A DNA stretch of 64,000 nt from Schistocerca nitens (GCF_023898315.1 NC_064622.1:355985234-356049233); one strand, 5' to 3'. Positions 24,301-36,250 are shown, counted from the first letter of the stretch. Notes: generated by a model not told the origin, from the sequence alone. Program-made: numbers and translations.

Positions 24301-27300
24301 GGCAATCACAGGACCTGTAGACCACGCACTGCATCAGCGATCTGCTTCCACCACCTTCTATCTCTCGCAGCCTCTCTCCACCCTGCGGAAATTCCTAATG
24401 CTGCGAAGTCCTCTACGTCATCTTTCCACCTTGTATAAGGTCGGCCCAATGGTCTTGTTGCCTGGAGAGTTCCTTCAAATGCTTTCTTGGTGATTCTGCT
24501 GTTTTCCATTCTGGCAACATGTCCAGCCCATTGCAGTCTCCTACTTCTTAATTTCTGGATGATAGTGGGTTGCTTCATTAACTGATACATTTCATTGTTC
24601 TTTCGAATTCTCCATACGCCATTCTCCAACACAGGTCCCCAGATTTTTCTCATTACTTTTCTTTCAAAAACATTCAGTTTTTCTCTTTCATTCTTCGTAA
24701 GCGTCCAGCTTTCTGAACCGTACAGTACTATGGGGCAGATAATAGTGTTGTATATCTTCATCTTTGTGGTGATTGACAAAGCTTTACTTTTGAGTGGGTT
24801 GATTAGTGAGTACAGACATCTTGAATCTGAGGCAATTCTTTCGTTTATATCCATTGCTATGATATATTTACTGTTGAAACGTGATCCAAGGTATTTAAAC
24901 TGGAGAACTTTTCTGAATTTAGAATGTTGCTCAATTTCAATGTAAGGATTTGGGTTTATGACTCGACCTATTTCCATATATTCGGTTTTCTCTAGGTTAA
25001 TCAAAAGCCCGATTTTGCTGGCACTGTGCCTGAGAGATCTGTACATGTCTTTCAGTTCTTCTTCAGTTTCACTCAGCAACACTATATCATCTGCATAAGC
25101 CAGGAGTTTTACTTCACTGTGTTCGAATCTGAGACCATTGTATAGATGTAAATTACTCTCCTGAACCATTTTCTCTAATGCAAGGTTGAAGAGGACACAT
25201 GAAAGAGCGTCTCCCTGTTGTAAGCCTGTTTTAATTGGAAAGGTGGGGGATGTGGATCCTCTGAACTTCACTGCTGCCTGGGAGCCATCCGTGCACAGTT
25301 GTATCATCCTAATGATTTTACTGGGTATACTAAATTCTCATAAGGTGTTGTAGAGGCTACTTCTGTGGATGCTGTCATAGGCTCGCTGGAAGTCAATGGA
25401 GAGACACTGGATGTTTTTGTGAAATTCCCAGTATTTCTCAAAGATCTGTCGTATAGTAAACAAATTATCAGTTGTGGAGCGGTTTGTTCGAAATCCAGCC
25501 TGGTAATATTGAATAATGTTTTCCGCGTGAGGTTTAAGTTTTTTCCAGAATGGTTATTGACAGGATTTTATATGTTATGTTCAGCAAACTGATTCCTCTG
25601 TAATTTCCACATTCCATTCTGTTTCCTTTCTTGTGTATGGGACAAATTATTGCAGTTTTCCAATCTTCAGGTAGTGTTTCAGTTTTCTAGATCATTGTGA
25701 TAAGGTTATAAATTTTTTTGTGTAGTTTGCTTCTGCCCTCTTTTAACATCTCTGCTGATATCTGGTCCTCGCCTGCGGCCTTGTTGTTTTTGAGCTTTTG
25801 AATGGAGTGGATCATTTCCTGTTCTGTGATTCTAAATTCGTCTTTATTAATGCTGTCACTCTCAGACATTGCGTAATTGAAGGTTACGTGCGGATCAGTG
25901 CAATTTAACATTTCTGAGAAATACTCTTTACATCTTTCTAGGATACCTTCCAGCTGCCTTAGCATATTTTGATTTTTATCTTTTATGAATAGGTTTTCTC
26001 TTTGATAACCTCTCTTATTTTTCTTTGTATACTGAAACAACTTCTTTGAGTTTCCATTCCTGCTTTCCACTTATATAGATTCTAGGACTCCAGTTAGATA
26101 CTTCCTTTTCTCTGTTCGCAGAACTCGTGCTGTTTCTCTTCTAAGCGCATTGAACGTCTCCCTCCTGTCCTCACTCTCCTAATTATGCTGCCATAGCATC
26201 CTGGCTTCTTTCCTCCTTTCCACTGCTCTGACATTTTTCGTTGAACCATTTCTGTTTCTTTGTTTTCTTTTTCTTGCCCAGTGTTTTTTCTGCTGCATCT
26301 GTTACTACACCCTTTATTCTTTCCCAAGCCTTCTCGACACTATTTTCCTCCTCAGCTTCTTGCAATGCTGTAAATCATTATTTATTTCAATCACATAGGC
26401 TTCTTTAACAGACAGTTCCTTCAGTCGTTCGATGTCTAAATTAGGTTTTGGTGTGACTTTTGGTTGGTGATTCCAAATCATCTTGATTTTCATCTTTGCT
26501 GCCACTAGGAAATGATCTGAGCCAATTACAGCTCCTCTATACGTTCTGACATCTCTTATAAATGAAGTGAAACATTGATCTGTCATAACACGGTCAATCT
26601 GATTTACTGTTTTGCCATCTGGAGAACACCATGTACCTTTGTGTATATCTTTGTGAGGGAATATCATCGAGCAAATTCTCATATTCTTTGACAGTGCAAA
26701 GTTGATCATTTTTTATCCATTTTCGTTTGTGGTCTAGTGCTTGCTATGTTTTCCTATTGTGGGGATGAACATATCCTCTTTACCTATTTTTCCATTAAAG
26801 TCCCCTAAGATAATTCTCATATTTCTTGTTGGAATACTTTCGACTACTCTCTCTAATTCTTCATAGTACTCATCTTTCTATCCTCAGTTGAATCTTCAGT
26901 CAGTGCATGGACATTTATGAATGTTATATTGTACAACTGGTGTTTGATTGTTACGTAAGACATTCTTTTGTTAATGGGGTGGAATTGCTTAACCAGATTA
27001 ACAATCCTGTTCTTAACAGCAAAACCAGTACCAAATTCATGAGGTTTTTCATCTCCCCCATAAAAAATGACACAATTATCCTGTGTGTGTGTCCCTTCTC
27101 CAAGCCACCTAAGTTCCCGTAGAGCTACAATATCTGTCTTGTACGTTTTTAGTTCAGATATCAAAGTCGCTGCTGCAGCTGGTTTATTAAGACTACGAAC
27201 GTTCCATGTCCCAAATGTGAAACAGTGTTTCTTGTTTATATCTCGCAAATTCCTGTTCCATAGCCTATGTCCGTTTCCTTTGAATCCATTGTCCAAGGCA

Positions 27301-27450
27301 AATCGTTGATGTGAGCCAGTAGGTACAGAATCCCCTGGCCGCGTTACGAGCGCTGCACTATTGTCAACAAACACAATTTAGTACTGCCCGTGAAAACTAA
27401 ATAGCAACTAGGCATGGTGGCTAATGGGAGCTCCCATCAGCAACCATGCC
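24301..27450 (-). mobile_element. RTE-like LINE, second family, decayed
   Basis: Minus-strand element of about 3.1 kb. The gene remnant starts just upstream of the endonuclease near 27374 and the RT ends at 24306. A simple-repeat (CT/C) tract lies at the 3' end. It is distinct in sequence from the family at 402-3735 and 50372-53270, although both carry the endonuclease-RT architecture. The 5' boundary is estimated from where the coding similarity and GC-richer sequence stop. No target duplication was identified. Confidence 0.8.
24306..27374 (-). pseudogene. LINE endonuclease-reverse transcriptase, frameshifted
   Basis: Minus-strand pieces in order. 27374-26853: endonuclease N-terminus (TFGTWNVRSLNKPA; LRELRW in place of the usual E-x-RW). 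26709-26314: endonuclease C-terminus (MIFPHKDIHKGTWCSPDGK, NQIDRV, GSDHFLV), the IFPHKxIHKxTW signature typical of RTE. 26070-25687: linker and RT start (NNKAAGEDQISAEML). 25307-24306: 333 residues with TGLQQGDALSCVLFNLALEK (motif B), LLAYADDIVLLS (motif C), YLGSRF, VLYGSESW, RRLQWAGHVARM and a C-terminus ending GLQVL. The motif-A region lies in a damaged stretch around 25400. At least four frame breaks make it inactive. Confidence 0.88.
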
Positions 27451-29103
27451 GACAGTCAGCTAAGTAGACAGACACAATAATATGCCCTATCTTTACTGCC
27501 AAGTGAAACAATTATTCCAGGAGTGCCACAACACTGTCAGAAAAGTACTTGTTCTGACAGCTATCAAACATTAAACAAATTGTGAGAAAACCTGGCCGTA
27601 CCTCTAATGTCTTTGGCAAACTAAGTAGCATAAAATGAGTTTTTAAAAGATGGCTATATGTGCATGAGGTGAATTTTGCAGGGGAAAAAAATATTTTTTT
27701 AAAAAAATGCATGAAGCGAGTTTCACGAAAATGGTCCTCAATTGTTAATCACTCTTACAATGCTGCGAAATAAGTGAAACAGGTCGAAAAAGATGTTCTT
27801 AGTTTGTCACTGCATCAAATATGAGAAAAACTTCAATCTTTCTATGAAACTTTCCATCCTCTTTATCAGGATTAACTTAAGTGTTGTGGCTCCTCTTGTG
27901 GCAAACATTCATAGCCCATAGATGCTTTTGATTGGTCATCATATGTCATTACATCATGCTGCCAGAGGTTGTGTCAGTGGAAGGCGTCACCACTCTTGTG
28001 GAAACGTAAACAATTTGGCACATTTTACTGTATCTTCTCAGGTTGAGAGCTGTCCTTCATTCACCACTAAGATTGTAGCCACTGTCCTGGTTGAAGTGTT
28101 CTCACACGCTAATTTGCGCTGCTTCTTCCTTTCTGCAGGACTACAGCTAACAAAATAGGTATGATTATGGGATGAAGAGTTACAAGACCTCTTTTCTGAC
28201 CACCTAAGAAGATATAAGAGATGTTGCAACCAGTTAAGTACAGTCTCAGTCTCATAAATTTATAATTTCTTGAGAGTCTGGAAGCAACTACATTGCTCAG
28301 ACTTTCTGTATCATCATCAAATGCTCTACAAAACTTGAGAAATCAGCAGTGCTTAGTACAGTCTCACAAATATGCACAGAATAATGCTTGATGAAATTAA
28401 AACAGTGTACTACAGTTCTGCATCTACAGTCGATGACCTTAGTATTAAAAAAAGCAGTAAAAGTGGTAGGTGTTTGGAAGGTGCGAGAACAGCTTCAGCC
28501 AGGACAACAGCTGTGATCTTATTGGTGTTTAGAAGTGAGCAGTAAATGCTGACAAGACCGAGAAATTCACTGAGTTGTTTATGTTCCTACAAGAGCAATG
28601 ATACCACAATTGCAGCCATGAACACAGTTTCTGAAATGAAAACTAACCAACTATCTCTCGACTGTCATAAGTGGGCTGACCATAAACTTAACCATCCTAT
28701 TTGATGAGCACTGTGACTTAAATAGCTACTTCGATACAGAATACACTCCCAGAGCATCAATTCATCTGGATTGTACACTTAGCCCACATTTACTGTCCTG
28801 TTCCCCTTCCACTGTCATTTTCCCTCCTTCTGTTTTTTTTTTTTTTTTCCTCGTCTCTCTTTCCCTCCCCCTTCTCTCTTTCTCCATCATCTCTCCCTTC
28901 TCCTCTCTTTCTCCAGAACCACCCCCCCCCCCCCAACACACATGACCCCCCCTCTCTCTCTCTCTCAGATCAAGGAACAGACTAGAATGGAAGATGCTAT
29001 TTTATGATTAGTGAGAAAGAAATGGAGATGGGTAGGACATTAGCCTGGTGAATGGGTGATAGTTGGACCAGGGGAGTTCTTTGCTTAATTTCAAGCAAGA
29101 AGC
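27451..29103. other. No gene recognised
   Basis: Intronic AT-rich DNA with a poly-T/CT/poly-C stretch at about 28820-28970. No RT, transposase or exon-like segment was recognised. Confidence 0.4.
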
Positions 29104-29350
29104 TGACCAAGGTGGTACCGTGCTATGACCCTCACTAGACTCACATCCACATCGATAGCATTTCAGAAACCTGTGTGATCATCCAAATTTATGTTTTCCA
29201 CTATTCCGTAAATCACTTAAGGTAAATACCTAGATGATCCCTTTGAAAGGTGCATGTATGGTTTCCTTTCCCCAGTACAATCTTCTCTCCATCTCTAATG
29301 ATTTCATCATTGATGGCACATTAAACACTGATCTTCCCTCCTTCCCAAGA
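29104..29350 (+). mobile_element. tRNA-derived SINE, strongly degraded copy
   Basis: Aligns over its length with the SINE at 33343-33593: GACCAAGGTGG at 29105, then ATCCAAATTTATGTTTTCC, then TCCCTTTGAAAGG, CATCTCTAATGAT and ACATTAAACACTGATCT near the end. The A/B box region is badly eroded. Confidence 0.75.
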
Positions 29351-29705
29351 GATGAGAAAATACAAGACAGTGATCTTTGGATGGCTGGTAGATAACTAAT
29401 CTGTGTGGATGTGTCTGTAGTTGAAGACTGGAATGCCTGTAAAAGTCCAGAGGTGGCTTTTGTCAAGTGTGGAAGTCAGATGTATTGTGGTGGTGGTGAC
29501 TACAACAATGATGAAGTAGTTAAGTTTGCACAAGCTTGATTTTATATTTACCATCTGCTAATGACTTTCTGAAGTGAGTAAATTTGAAAAGTGCTGGTCA
29601 TATATTTGAATCAGCTGCTTCTCTTGCTTATGACTTGATCTCAGATTAATCCTGTCTGTTAGCACAGTCAGCAAAAACCCAGAAAGGTCGAACTGTGGAA
29701 AAAAA

Positions 29706-30410
29706 TCATCCAGTCAAAAATTGTACAGTGGTAGGAGTGAGTGTCATGAACCACATACTAAAAATCCCCACCTGTGGGGGTGGGGGGTATTTGAAGGTAA
29801 CTTTTTTATGTTTTTCTTGAATAACTAAAAGACCATGCCTTCTAGCAAAAATGTTACCCATTACATAATTAAACTACATTAAATTTCCTATGAAAAAGCC
29901 TCATTTATTTTTCTCTATGACTGTTTCTGTATTACAAACGGACGAAAAATTGTAGGTTATTAAAAACAGTGCTTTAAGAAATAAAATTACTATTTACTGT
30001 TAAGTGGAGTGGGTTAAGAGCAAATATTAAATTTATGTACCACATCTAAGTGCAGTAGATCGTATTAAGGAATAAATTGTGTTCTGATGGTTTAATAGGG
30101 TGGAGGAGTTGGGGCTGGGCGGTAGAAGTGCAGGGAAGGGGGGCCGCTGGAATGTGGCCATGCACTTTTCTCCTTCATAGGTCTGCAAACTGAAGAGTGA
30201 GCAGGTGCTTCCCCACTCCACCTAACTCACTATAACACAGCAAGAAATGGCAGGGTATTTCACAAAGTTGCACCAACAATCCACAGTGTGCATTATGAAT
30301 CACTAGCAACACACTGAACAGACTTGCACAGGCATTTTTAATATCTACAAAGTGCATTAACACTTCATGAAATACAGATTTGTTACTAATATTACTATAG
30401 TTGGAGTCAC
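29706..30410 (+). repeat. Left arm of a roughly 0.7-kb inverted repeat
   Basis: Pairs in reverse complement with 33745-34425. Shared landmarks: CATACTAAAAATCCCCACCT, AAGGAATAAATTGTGTTCTG, TCTGCAAACTG, GAGCAGGTG and TGCATTATGAA. Divergence is moderate with indels. Confidence 0.8.
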
Positions 30411-30830
30411 GACTGATGGGGTCGAGTTTAGGCTTGTTCTATTCACCTACGTCACATATACTTCGACAGCCAATGAGTGTCCAGTATGTTCTGAGTGCTC
30501 TGCTGTGAATGCCATAGCTAATACGAGCATTAAATATGATCTTAGTGAGTTGTTTAATGAATTTCAATTCCATTTGTTGCGAGTTGTCATCGCTGATTAT
30601 GGTGTTAAGTGATAAGTAAGCAGGAGACATAATTTGCAGGATACACGCTTTCTTCAAGCGGAAAAAAAGCACTCACATGTACTTACTGCAGCTGTTGCTT
30701 GGAATCTTCAACAATGCAACCACCGTCCATGCCTTGACGTGCACGAACTCCCGTTGTTCGTGGATCAGACTAAATGCATATGGATAGAATCTATGTAAAT
30801 CTCTACACACTTTTCTACACTGGTACTGGG

Positions 30831-31189
30831 GAGATTGATTTTAATACTTTGAGTGTAGAAATCATTCACAATTGCAGTGTTGGCCTTTGGGTCATTTTCA
30901 AATGGTAATGCAGAAGATTTTTCTTCAGCACATGCCAAACTTTAAAATCCTCTGACATGTATACAGTCATCATCAAACAAATTGACTACAACTATATACT
31001 GAGCTTCATACTTATTTGATGTTACTGTATTTCTATAGTGAAAAATCCTTAGTTTTGACAATGCCATGTATACAAGTCAGAGGATTTTAAAGTCTGAAAT
31101 ATGCTGAAGCAAAATCTTTTGCCGTACCACATGAAAATGGCTGAAAGGCCGAAATTGCAATTGTCAAATAAACAGTGTCTAAAATCAAT
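30831..31189. repeat. Short foldback repeat with 120-130-bp arms
   Basis: The left arm (30831-30963) starts ATTGATTTTA and ends TAAAATCCTCTGACATGTATA. The right arm (31069-31189) is its imperfect reverse complement, starting GTATACAAGTCAGAGGATTT and ending TAAAATCAAT. A loop of about 105 bp separates them. The right arm carries GGCTGAAAGGCCGAAATTGC, resembling terminal repeats of Penelope-like elements. Confidence 0.75.
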
Positions 31190-32189
31190 GGTGGATGTGA
31201 TGTTCTTCACGATTATATAGTGAAGTTATTTCCCATTTTATTAAATGTGTACTTGTTTTCAGTTGTTAAGTGATCTATTATGTAAAAAAAGTTCAGCAAC
31301 TGGAGCTGTCAGCTGTCTACCACTCAGAAAATCCTGTCCCAAATGTAACACACTATTAATACGTATTTGACACTGTCAATTTATTGTCTCAATGTCACTG
31401 GCTGGAATATTTTTCACAGCATGAGGGGTATCAAATGCTTCATCTCAGTCACAGTTGTCCTATTGGAAGAGTGCCAGAGGCTTTAATTTCTTCCTCTCCA
31501 AGAGAGGTAGGTCACCTAGGTGTTAAAGAACTTCAGGTATTTCAACATGCTGATGACAGGAGTTTGTTTGTTGCACGACAATGACTGTTTTCACACAGCC
31601 TTGGTCACCAAATCACTCTTAGGCTCATTTGGTTGGTATGTTTTGAACACATTCCCCTAACTTATGCAGAAAGGAACTCTGAAGTGGCAAAAGGAGCTGG
31701 CAGGAGGGTTCTTAAAGGAGGGCATGAAGAAGCTAGTGCCATAGCTCACCTCATGCACTGAATGGAATGGCAATAATTTGGAAAAACAATTAATAAGTGT
31801 GTCAATAATATCCCGTAATCTTTTTTCAAATGCACTTTTACTAAAAAAAAGAAAAAATCTAGTACACTTACTTTCTGAACATGCTTTGTATCACTGACAG
31901 CCTGTTGTAAATCTGTATGATTGTGGTCTAGTCACTTTGTGTTGAATTAAGGAATGACCAGAAAGTTACTACACAGCTCTCACTATTGTGTTACTAGCAG
32001 ACTGCATAAATCTCTTCCATTCAGGACTTGTTGACACTTGTAGAAGGGCTGCACTGAGTAGAGCCACTTACCACACATCCACAGTACATCTTGTAAGGTG
32101 GGTATCAATATATCTGATGGAATAGGACTGATCAAGTTTAAATCTAGAACCGTAATATGCTATATTTTGAATACTCCTTTTTTTTAGTG
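31190..32189. other. No gene recognised
   Basis: Interior of the long inverted repeat. No conserved coding motif seen. Confidence 0.35.
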
Positions 32190-32940
32190 TTTCACAATAT
32201 CATTGTGCATTAATGGTCTCCTCCTGAGGCAGAAATTCAACCAGAATTATGCCTTTTCTGTCCCAAAATGCTGAGACCTAGACTTTTTGCCAAAATTGTA
32301 GTTTTGAGTTTTTTGACAGACATGGGGAAATGATTTGACACCACTGTTATGGCCATCTTTTTGTCTTAGGCATGTTATGAGTCGCCCATGTTTCATGTCC
32401 AGTCTAGCAGAGCTCAGACAATCCTCACCTTCCAATTCAAGTTGCTCAAGAAACTCATGGGCACTATTGATCTGATTTTTCTTGTGCTGCTCTGTTAGGT
32501 GTTTTGGGGTCCATCTTGCACACAGCATTTTTCTTTTACTGCTCTGTTAGGTGTTTTGAGCCCATTTTGTGCGCAGTTTCTGGTATTCCTGCATTTCTCC
32601 GAGAGTCTCTTCAAGAGAGTTCTGGAGAATTGTGGAAACATTGCAGAAATTTCATCCTCTGTTAATCGACAGTCCTCACGAACAGTTTCCTTGATTTTTT
32701 GCATCAACTCATCAGTCAAAATTGAAGATTTACTGATCCTCTATATGTCATGAACATTTGTTCTGCCTCTACTAAACACCCTACACCACATGAGCACACT
32801 CATCCTGTTCCTAACACCTTTGCCATAACTGTTTAGATCCATGAAAAAATTTTGGTAGATGTTACTCCTTCCACAAAGTAGGAAGTAGATCACAGTATGT
32901 GACTCGCTCTTGGTGGAATTTCTTACCAACATCTTTCATG
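32190..32940 (-). pseudogene. Mariner transposase fragment (SETMAR/Himar type)
   Basis: The minus strand reads SESHTVIYFLL, then WCRVFSRGRTNVHD near 32760 (matches WCRxFxxGRTNVHDE), LTDELMQKIKETVREDCRLT and FPQFSRTLL near 32690-32620, then LCARWTPKHLTEQHKKNQ near 32520 (matches LCARWVPKxLTxxHK), ending with a degraded central part. Only the paired HTH region and linker survive. The DD34D catalytic core is missing. A local duplication of GCTCTGTTAGGTGTTTTG occurs around 32490-32560. Confidence 0.8.
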
Positions 32941-33342
32941 AAACTGGGCATTGCAACATGAGTTTATGTACTGTCGTGTTCCTGAGATACTCTCTCTGTT
33001 CATGGGATACCCCTCAACCACTCATTGTTGCCAACCCTCAAGAAAACCACAGCCTGTTATAGTTCACAGCACACTTTCTTTTGGAACATGCCTCATAGAT
33101 AGCAGCAAGGTGCAACATTTACCAATCCAGTCACTGACAAAATCAGACTTAAAAATTATTTACTTCTCAGCCGATGTCTATAGGAATGTATTTTACCAAA
33201 AAGCTCTCTTTCCAACTGCAAGTAAGAACTCATTTAACAAACTGAAAATCACTCCACTATATAAACACAAGTGCAGTGAAGCTTTTTGTCTATTTATATA
33301 AGAGAATTGGACAGGAAATGCTGTGGAAGTATAATCTGTCTG

Positions 33343-33593
33343 ACCAAGCGAGGTGGCGCAGTGGTTAGCACACTGGACTCGCATTCGGGAGGACGACGGT
33401 TCAATCCCGTCTCCGGCCATCCTGATTTAGGTTTTCCGTGATTTCCCTAAATTGCTTCAGGCAAATGCCGGGATGGTTCCTTTGAAAGGGCACTGCCGAT
33501 TTCCTTCCCCATCCTTCCCTCACCCGAGCTTGCGCTCCGTCTCTAATGACCTCGTTGTCGACGGGATGTTAAACACTAATCTCCTTCTCCTCC
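33343..33593 (+). mobile_element. tRNA-derived SINE, well preserved
   Basis: 251 bp flanked by a perfect 13-bp duplication TATAATCTGTCTG (33330-33342 and 33594-33606). The head has an A-box-like TGGCGCAGTGGTTAGCACA and a B-box GGTTCAATCCC at 33399-33409, both RNA polymerase III promoter parts inherited from a tRNA. The body ends AAACACTAATCTCC with a TCCT-rich tail. Two other copies lie at 29104 and 41334, all on the plus strand. Confidence 0.95.
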
Positions 33594-33744
33594 TATAATC
33601 TGTCTGCAAAATGAAAGTGAGCAGTGCGCATGGTGGGGGGAGCATTGCTGTTCCTGAAGAACTCTACAGTTTCCATTGAGACGACTAAGAATCAATTTCA
33701 CCTCTAGCAGTGTAGAACAGTGTGCAGATATTTACACATATTCT

Positions 33745-34425
33745 GTCCCTGTTTGTTACTTGTGTTATTTATTAGTTGTGTCACTATTATTAGTAACACA
33801 TAACTGTATTTCATATAGTGTTAATGCAGTTTGTGAAAGATAAAACATCTCGCCATGTCTGCACGCTGGGTCACCAGTGTTTCATAATGCATACTGTAGG
33901 GGTAGGTATAACTTCATGAAACATCCTGTAGTTGCCATTTATGTTGTAGCGGGGCAGATAGAGTGGGTGATCACCTGCTCGCTATACAGTTTGCAGATCT
34001 AAGAAGGTGGACTGCATGACCACAATCCAACAACCTGATTTCCCTCGTACTTCTACCCTCAATCCCCACCCCTTCACCCTGTTACACCCCCAGAACACAA
34101 TTTATTCCTTAATACAGCTCTACTGCACATATTTAATATGTGTTATATCCCACTTCATTGAACAGTAATTTTATATTGTTAGAATGATATTCTGCAATTT
34201 TTCCATCCTGTGCAGTGTGGGAAGTGTTAGTCATAGAGAAAAAGTGAGTAGGGCTGTTTTTGTAGGAAATTTAGTTTTGTACTGGGAAACATAAAGTATA
34301 AAAATAATAAAAAAAATACCTTTAATGCCCCCCGCCAGCCGCACACACATTCATGTCCTCACCTGTGGGGATTTTTAGCATGTTATTCACGACACACCCT
34401 CCTACCAGTGTACAAAAATTTACAC
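33745..34425 (-). repeat. Right arm of a roughly 0.7-kb inverted repeat
   Basis: Reverse-complement partner of 29706-30410. The outer end reads AATCCCC-type sequence, then CCTCCTACCAGTGTACA at about 34400. The interval of 3.3 kb between the arms holds a mariner relic, a SINE and a foldback repeat. Confidence 0.8.
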
Positions 34426-34828
34426 CTGCACAAGTTTTTCCCCTAGTTTTCATTCATTAACTGGACTTCAAGTCCTTGTTTCGTACAGGGGGAAGCTAGA
34501 GAACATTCTGTTTCAATTTTCACTGGGCAGTCACTTTTTTCTCACTCAGTTACTTGCTTTGTAGTTACTTTGTTTTACTATTACAGTTGTCAGAAAAAAA
34601 TGAGTAATATTGTTTAGAGTCTTTATCAAAGAAGAAGAATGGTGCTATCATTTTAAAATAGCACACATCCACTATTTGTTCCTCACATTTTGAAAACGTG
34701 TTTCTCATTTTTTCTGTAAGATACTTCTTGGACTGAAGTTTTTCATTCATGTTATGTAAGATTGTAGCCAAATCAGATGAGTACATAGTAACACAACATT
34801 CACTTTTACATTAAATGAGTCATTCATA

Positions 34829-36250
34829 CACTCCTGGAAATTGAAATAAGAACACCGTGAATTCATTGTCCCAGGAAGGGGAAGCTTTATTGACACATTC
34901 CTGGGGTCAGATACATCACATGATCACACTGACAGAACCACACGCACATAGGCACAGGCAACAGAGCATGCACAATGTCGGCACTAGTACAGTGTATATC
35001 CACCTTTCGCAGCAATGCAGGCTGCTATTCTCCCATGGAGACGATCGTAGAGATGCTGGATGTAGTCCTGTGGAACGGCTTGCCATGCCATTTCCACCTG
35101 GCGCCTCAGTTGGACCAGCGTTCGTGCTGGACGTGCAGACCGCGTGAGACGACGCTTCATCCAGTCCCAAACATGCTCAATGGGGGACAGATCCGGAGAT
35201 CTTGCTGGCCAGGGTAGTTGACTTACACCTTCTAGAGCACGTTGGGTGGCACGGGATACATGCGGACGTGCATTGTCCTGTTGGAACAGCAAGTTCTCTT
35301 GCCGGTCTAGGAATGGTAGAACGAGGGGTTCGATGACGGTTTGGATGTACCGTGCACTATTCAGTGTCCCCTCGACGATCACCAGTGGTGTACGGCCAGT
35401 GTAGGAGATCGCTCCCCACACCATGATGCCGTGTGTTGGCCCTGTGTGCCTCGGTCGTATGCAGTCCTGATTGTGGCGCTCACCTGCACGGCGCCAAACA
35501 CGCATACGACCATCATTGGCACCAAGGCAGAAGCGACTCTCATCGCTGAAGACGACACGTCTCCATTCGTCCCTCCATTCACGCCTGTCGCGACACCACT
35601 GGAGGCGGGCTGCACGATGTTGGGGCGTGAGCGGAAGACGGCCTAACGGTGTGCGGGACCATAGCCCAGCTTCATGGAGACGGTTGCGAATGGTCCTCGC
35701 CGATACCCCAGGAGCAACAGTGTCCCTAATTTGCTGGGAAGTGGCGGTGCGGTCCCCTACGGCACTGCGTAGGATCCTACGGTCTTGGCGTGCATCCGTG
35801 CGTCGCTGCGGTCCGGTCCCAGGTCGACGGGCACGTGCACCTTCCGCCGACCACTGGCGACAACATCGATGTACTGTGGAGACCTCACGCCCCACGTGTT
35901 GAGCAATTCGGCGGTACGTCCACCCGGCCTCCCGCATGCCCACTATACGCCCTCGCTCAAAGTCCGTCAACTGCACATACGGTTCACGTCCACGCTGTCG
36001 CGGCATGCTACCAGTGTTAAAGACTGCGATGGAGCTCTGTATGCCACGGGAAACTGGCTGACACTGACGGCGGCGGTGCACAAATGCTGCGCAGCTAGCG
36101 CCATTCGACGACCAGCACCGCGGTTCCTGGTGTGTCCGCTGTGCCGTGCGTGTGATCATTGCTTGTACAGCCCTCTCGCAGTGTCCGGAGCAAGTATGGT
36201 GGGTCTGACACACCGGTGTCAATGTGTTCTTTTTTCCATTTCCAGGAGTG
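34829..36250 (-). mobile_element. Complete Tc1-like transposon
   Basis: 1,422 bp bounded by TA on each side (34827-34828 and 36251-36252). The TIRs begin CACTCCTGGAAATTGAAATA at the left and CACTCCTGGAAATGGAAAAA (reverse of the right end), about 27 bp with few mismatches. It encodes one uninterrupted transposase. Base composition is clearly more GC-rich than the flanking intron, consistent with a recent arrival. It is in antisense orientation to the host gene. Confidence 0.96.
34984..36006 (-). CDS. Tc1-like transposase, intact, 340 residues
   Basis: This cut-and-paste transposase binds the TIRs and integrates at TA. The start chosen is the Met opening MPRQRGREPYVQL. An upstream in-frame Met at 36222 lies only 28 bp inside the element and would add 72 unsupported residues, while 340 is the usual Tc1 length. 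Domains: first helix-turn-helix about 13-55 (DFERGRIVGMREAGWTYRRI), basic linker 56-75, second HTH about 76-118, DDE core about 145-320. Catalytic residues by motif: D155 (VVFSDESRF), D244 (FQQDNARPH), E277 (SPDLSPIEHVWD). There are no internal stops or frameshifts. By count 32 residues separate D244 and E277, against the classic 34 of Tc1. Confidence 0.95.
   Translation of the reverse strand: MPRQRGREPYVQLTDFERGRIVGMREAGWTYRRIAQHVGREVSTVHRCCRQWSAEGARARRPGTGPQRRTDARQDRRILRSAVGDRTATSQQIRDTVAPGVSARTIRNRLHEAGLWSRTPLGRLPLTPQHRAARLQWCRDRREWRDEWRRVVFSDESRFCLGANDGRMRVWRRAGERHNQDCIRPRHTGPTHGIMVWGAISYTGRTPLVIVEGTLNSARYIQTVIEPLVLPFLDRQENLLFQQDNARPHVSRATQRALEGVSQLPWPARSPDLSPIEHVWDWMKRRLTRSARPARTLVQLRRQVEMAWQAVPQDYIQHLYDRLHGRIAACIAAKGGYTLY

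Noticed and set aside
24595..24945. 116-residue plus-strand frame with hydrophobic stretches
   Set aside because: Antisense of the second RTE-like LINE RT. Hydrophobicity arises from the complementary codons.
33343..33415. A functional tRNA gene at the SINE head
   Set aside because: The sequence is the 5' tRNA-like part of a SINE with a 13-bp target duplication, not a free-standing tRNA gene.
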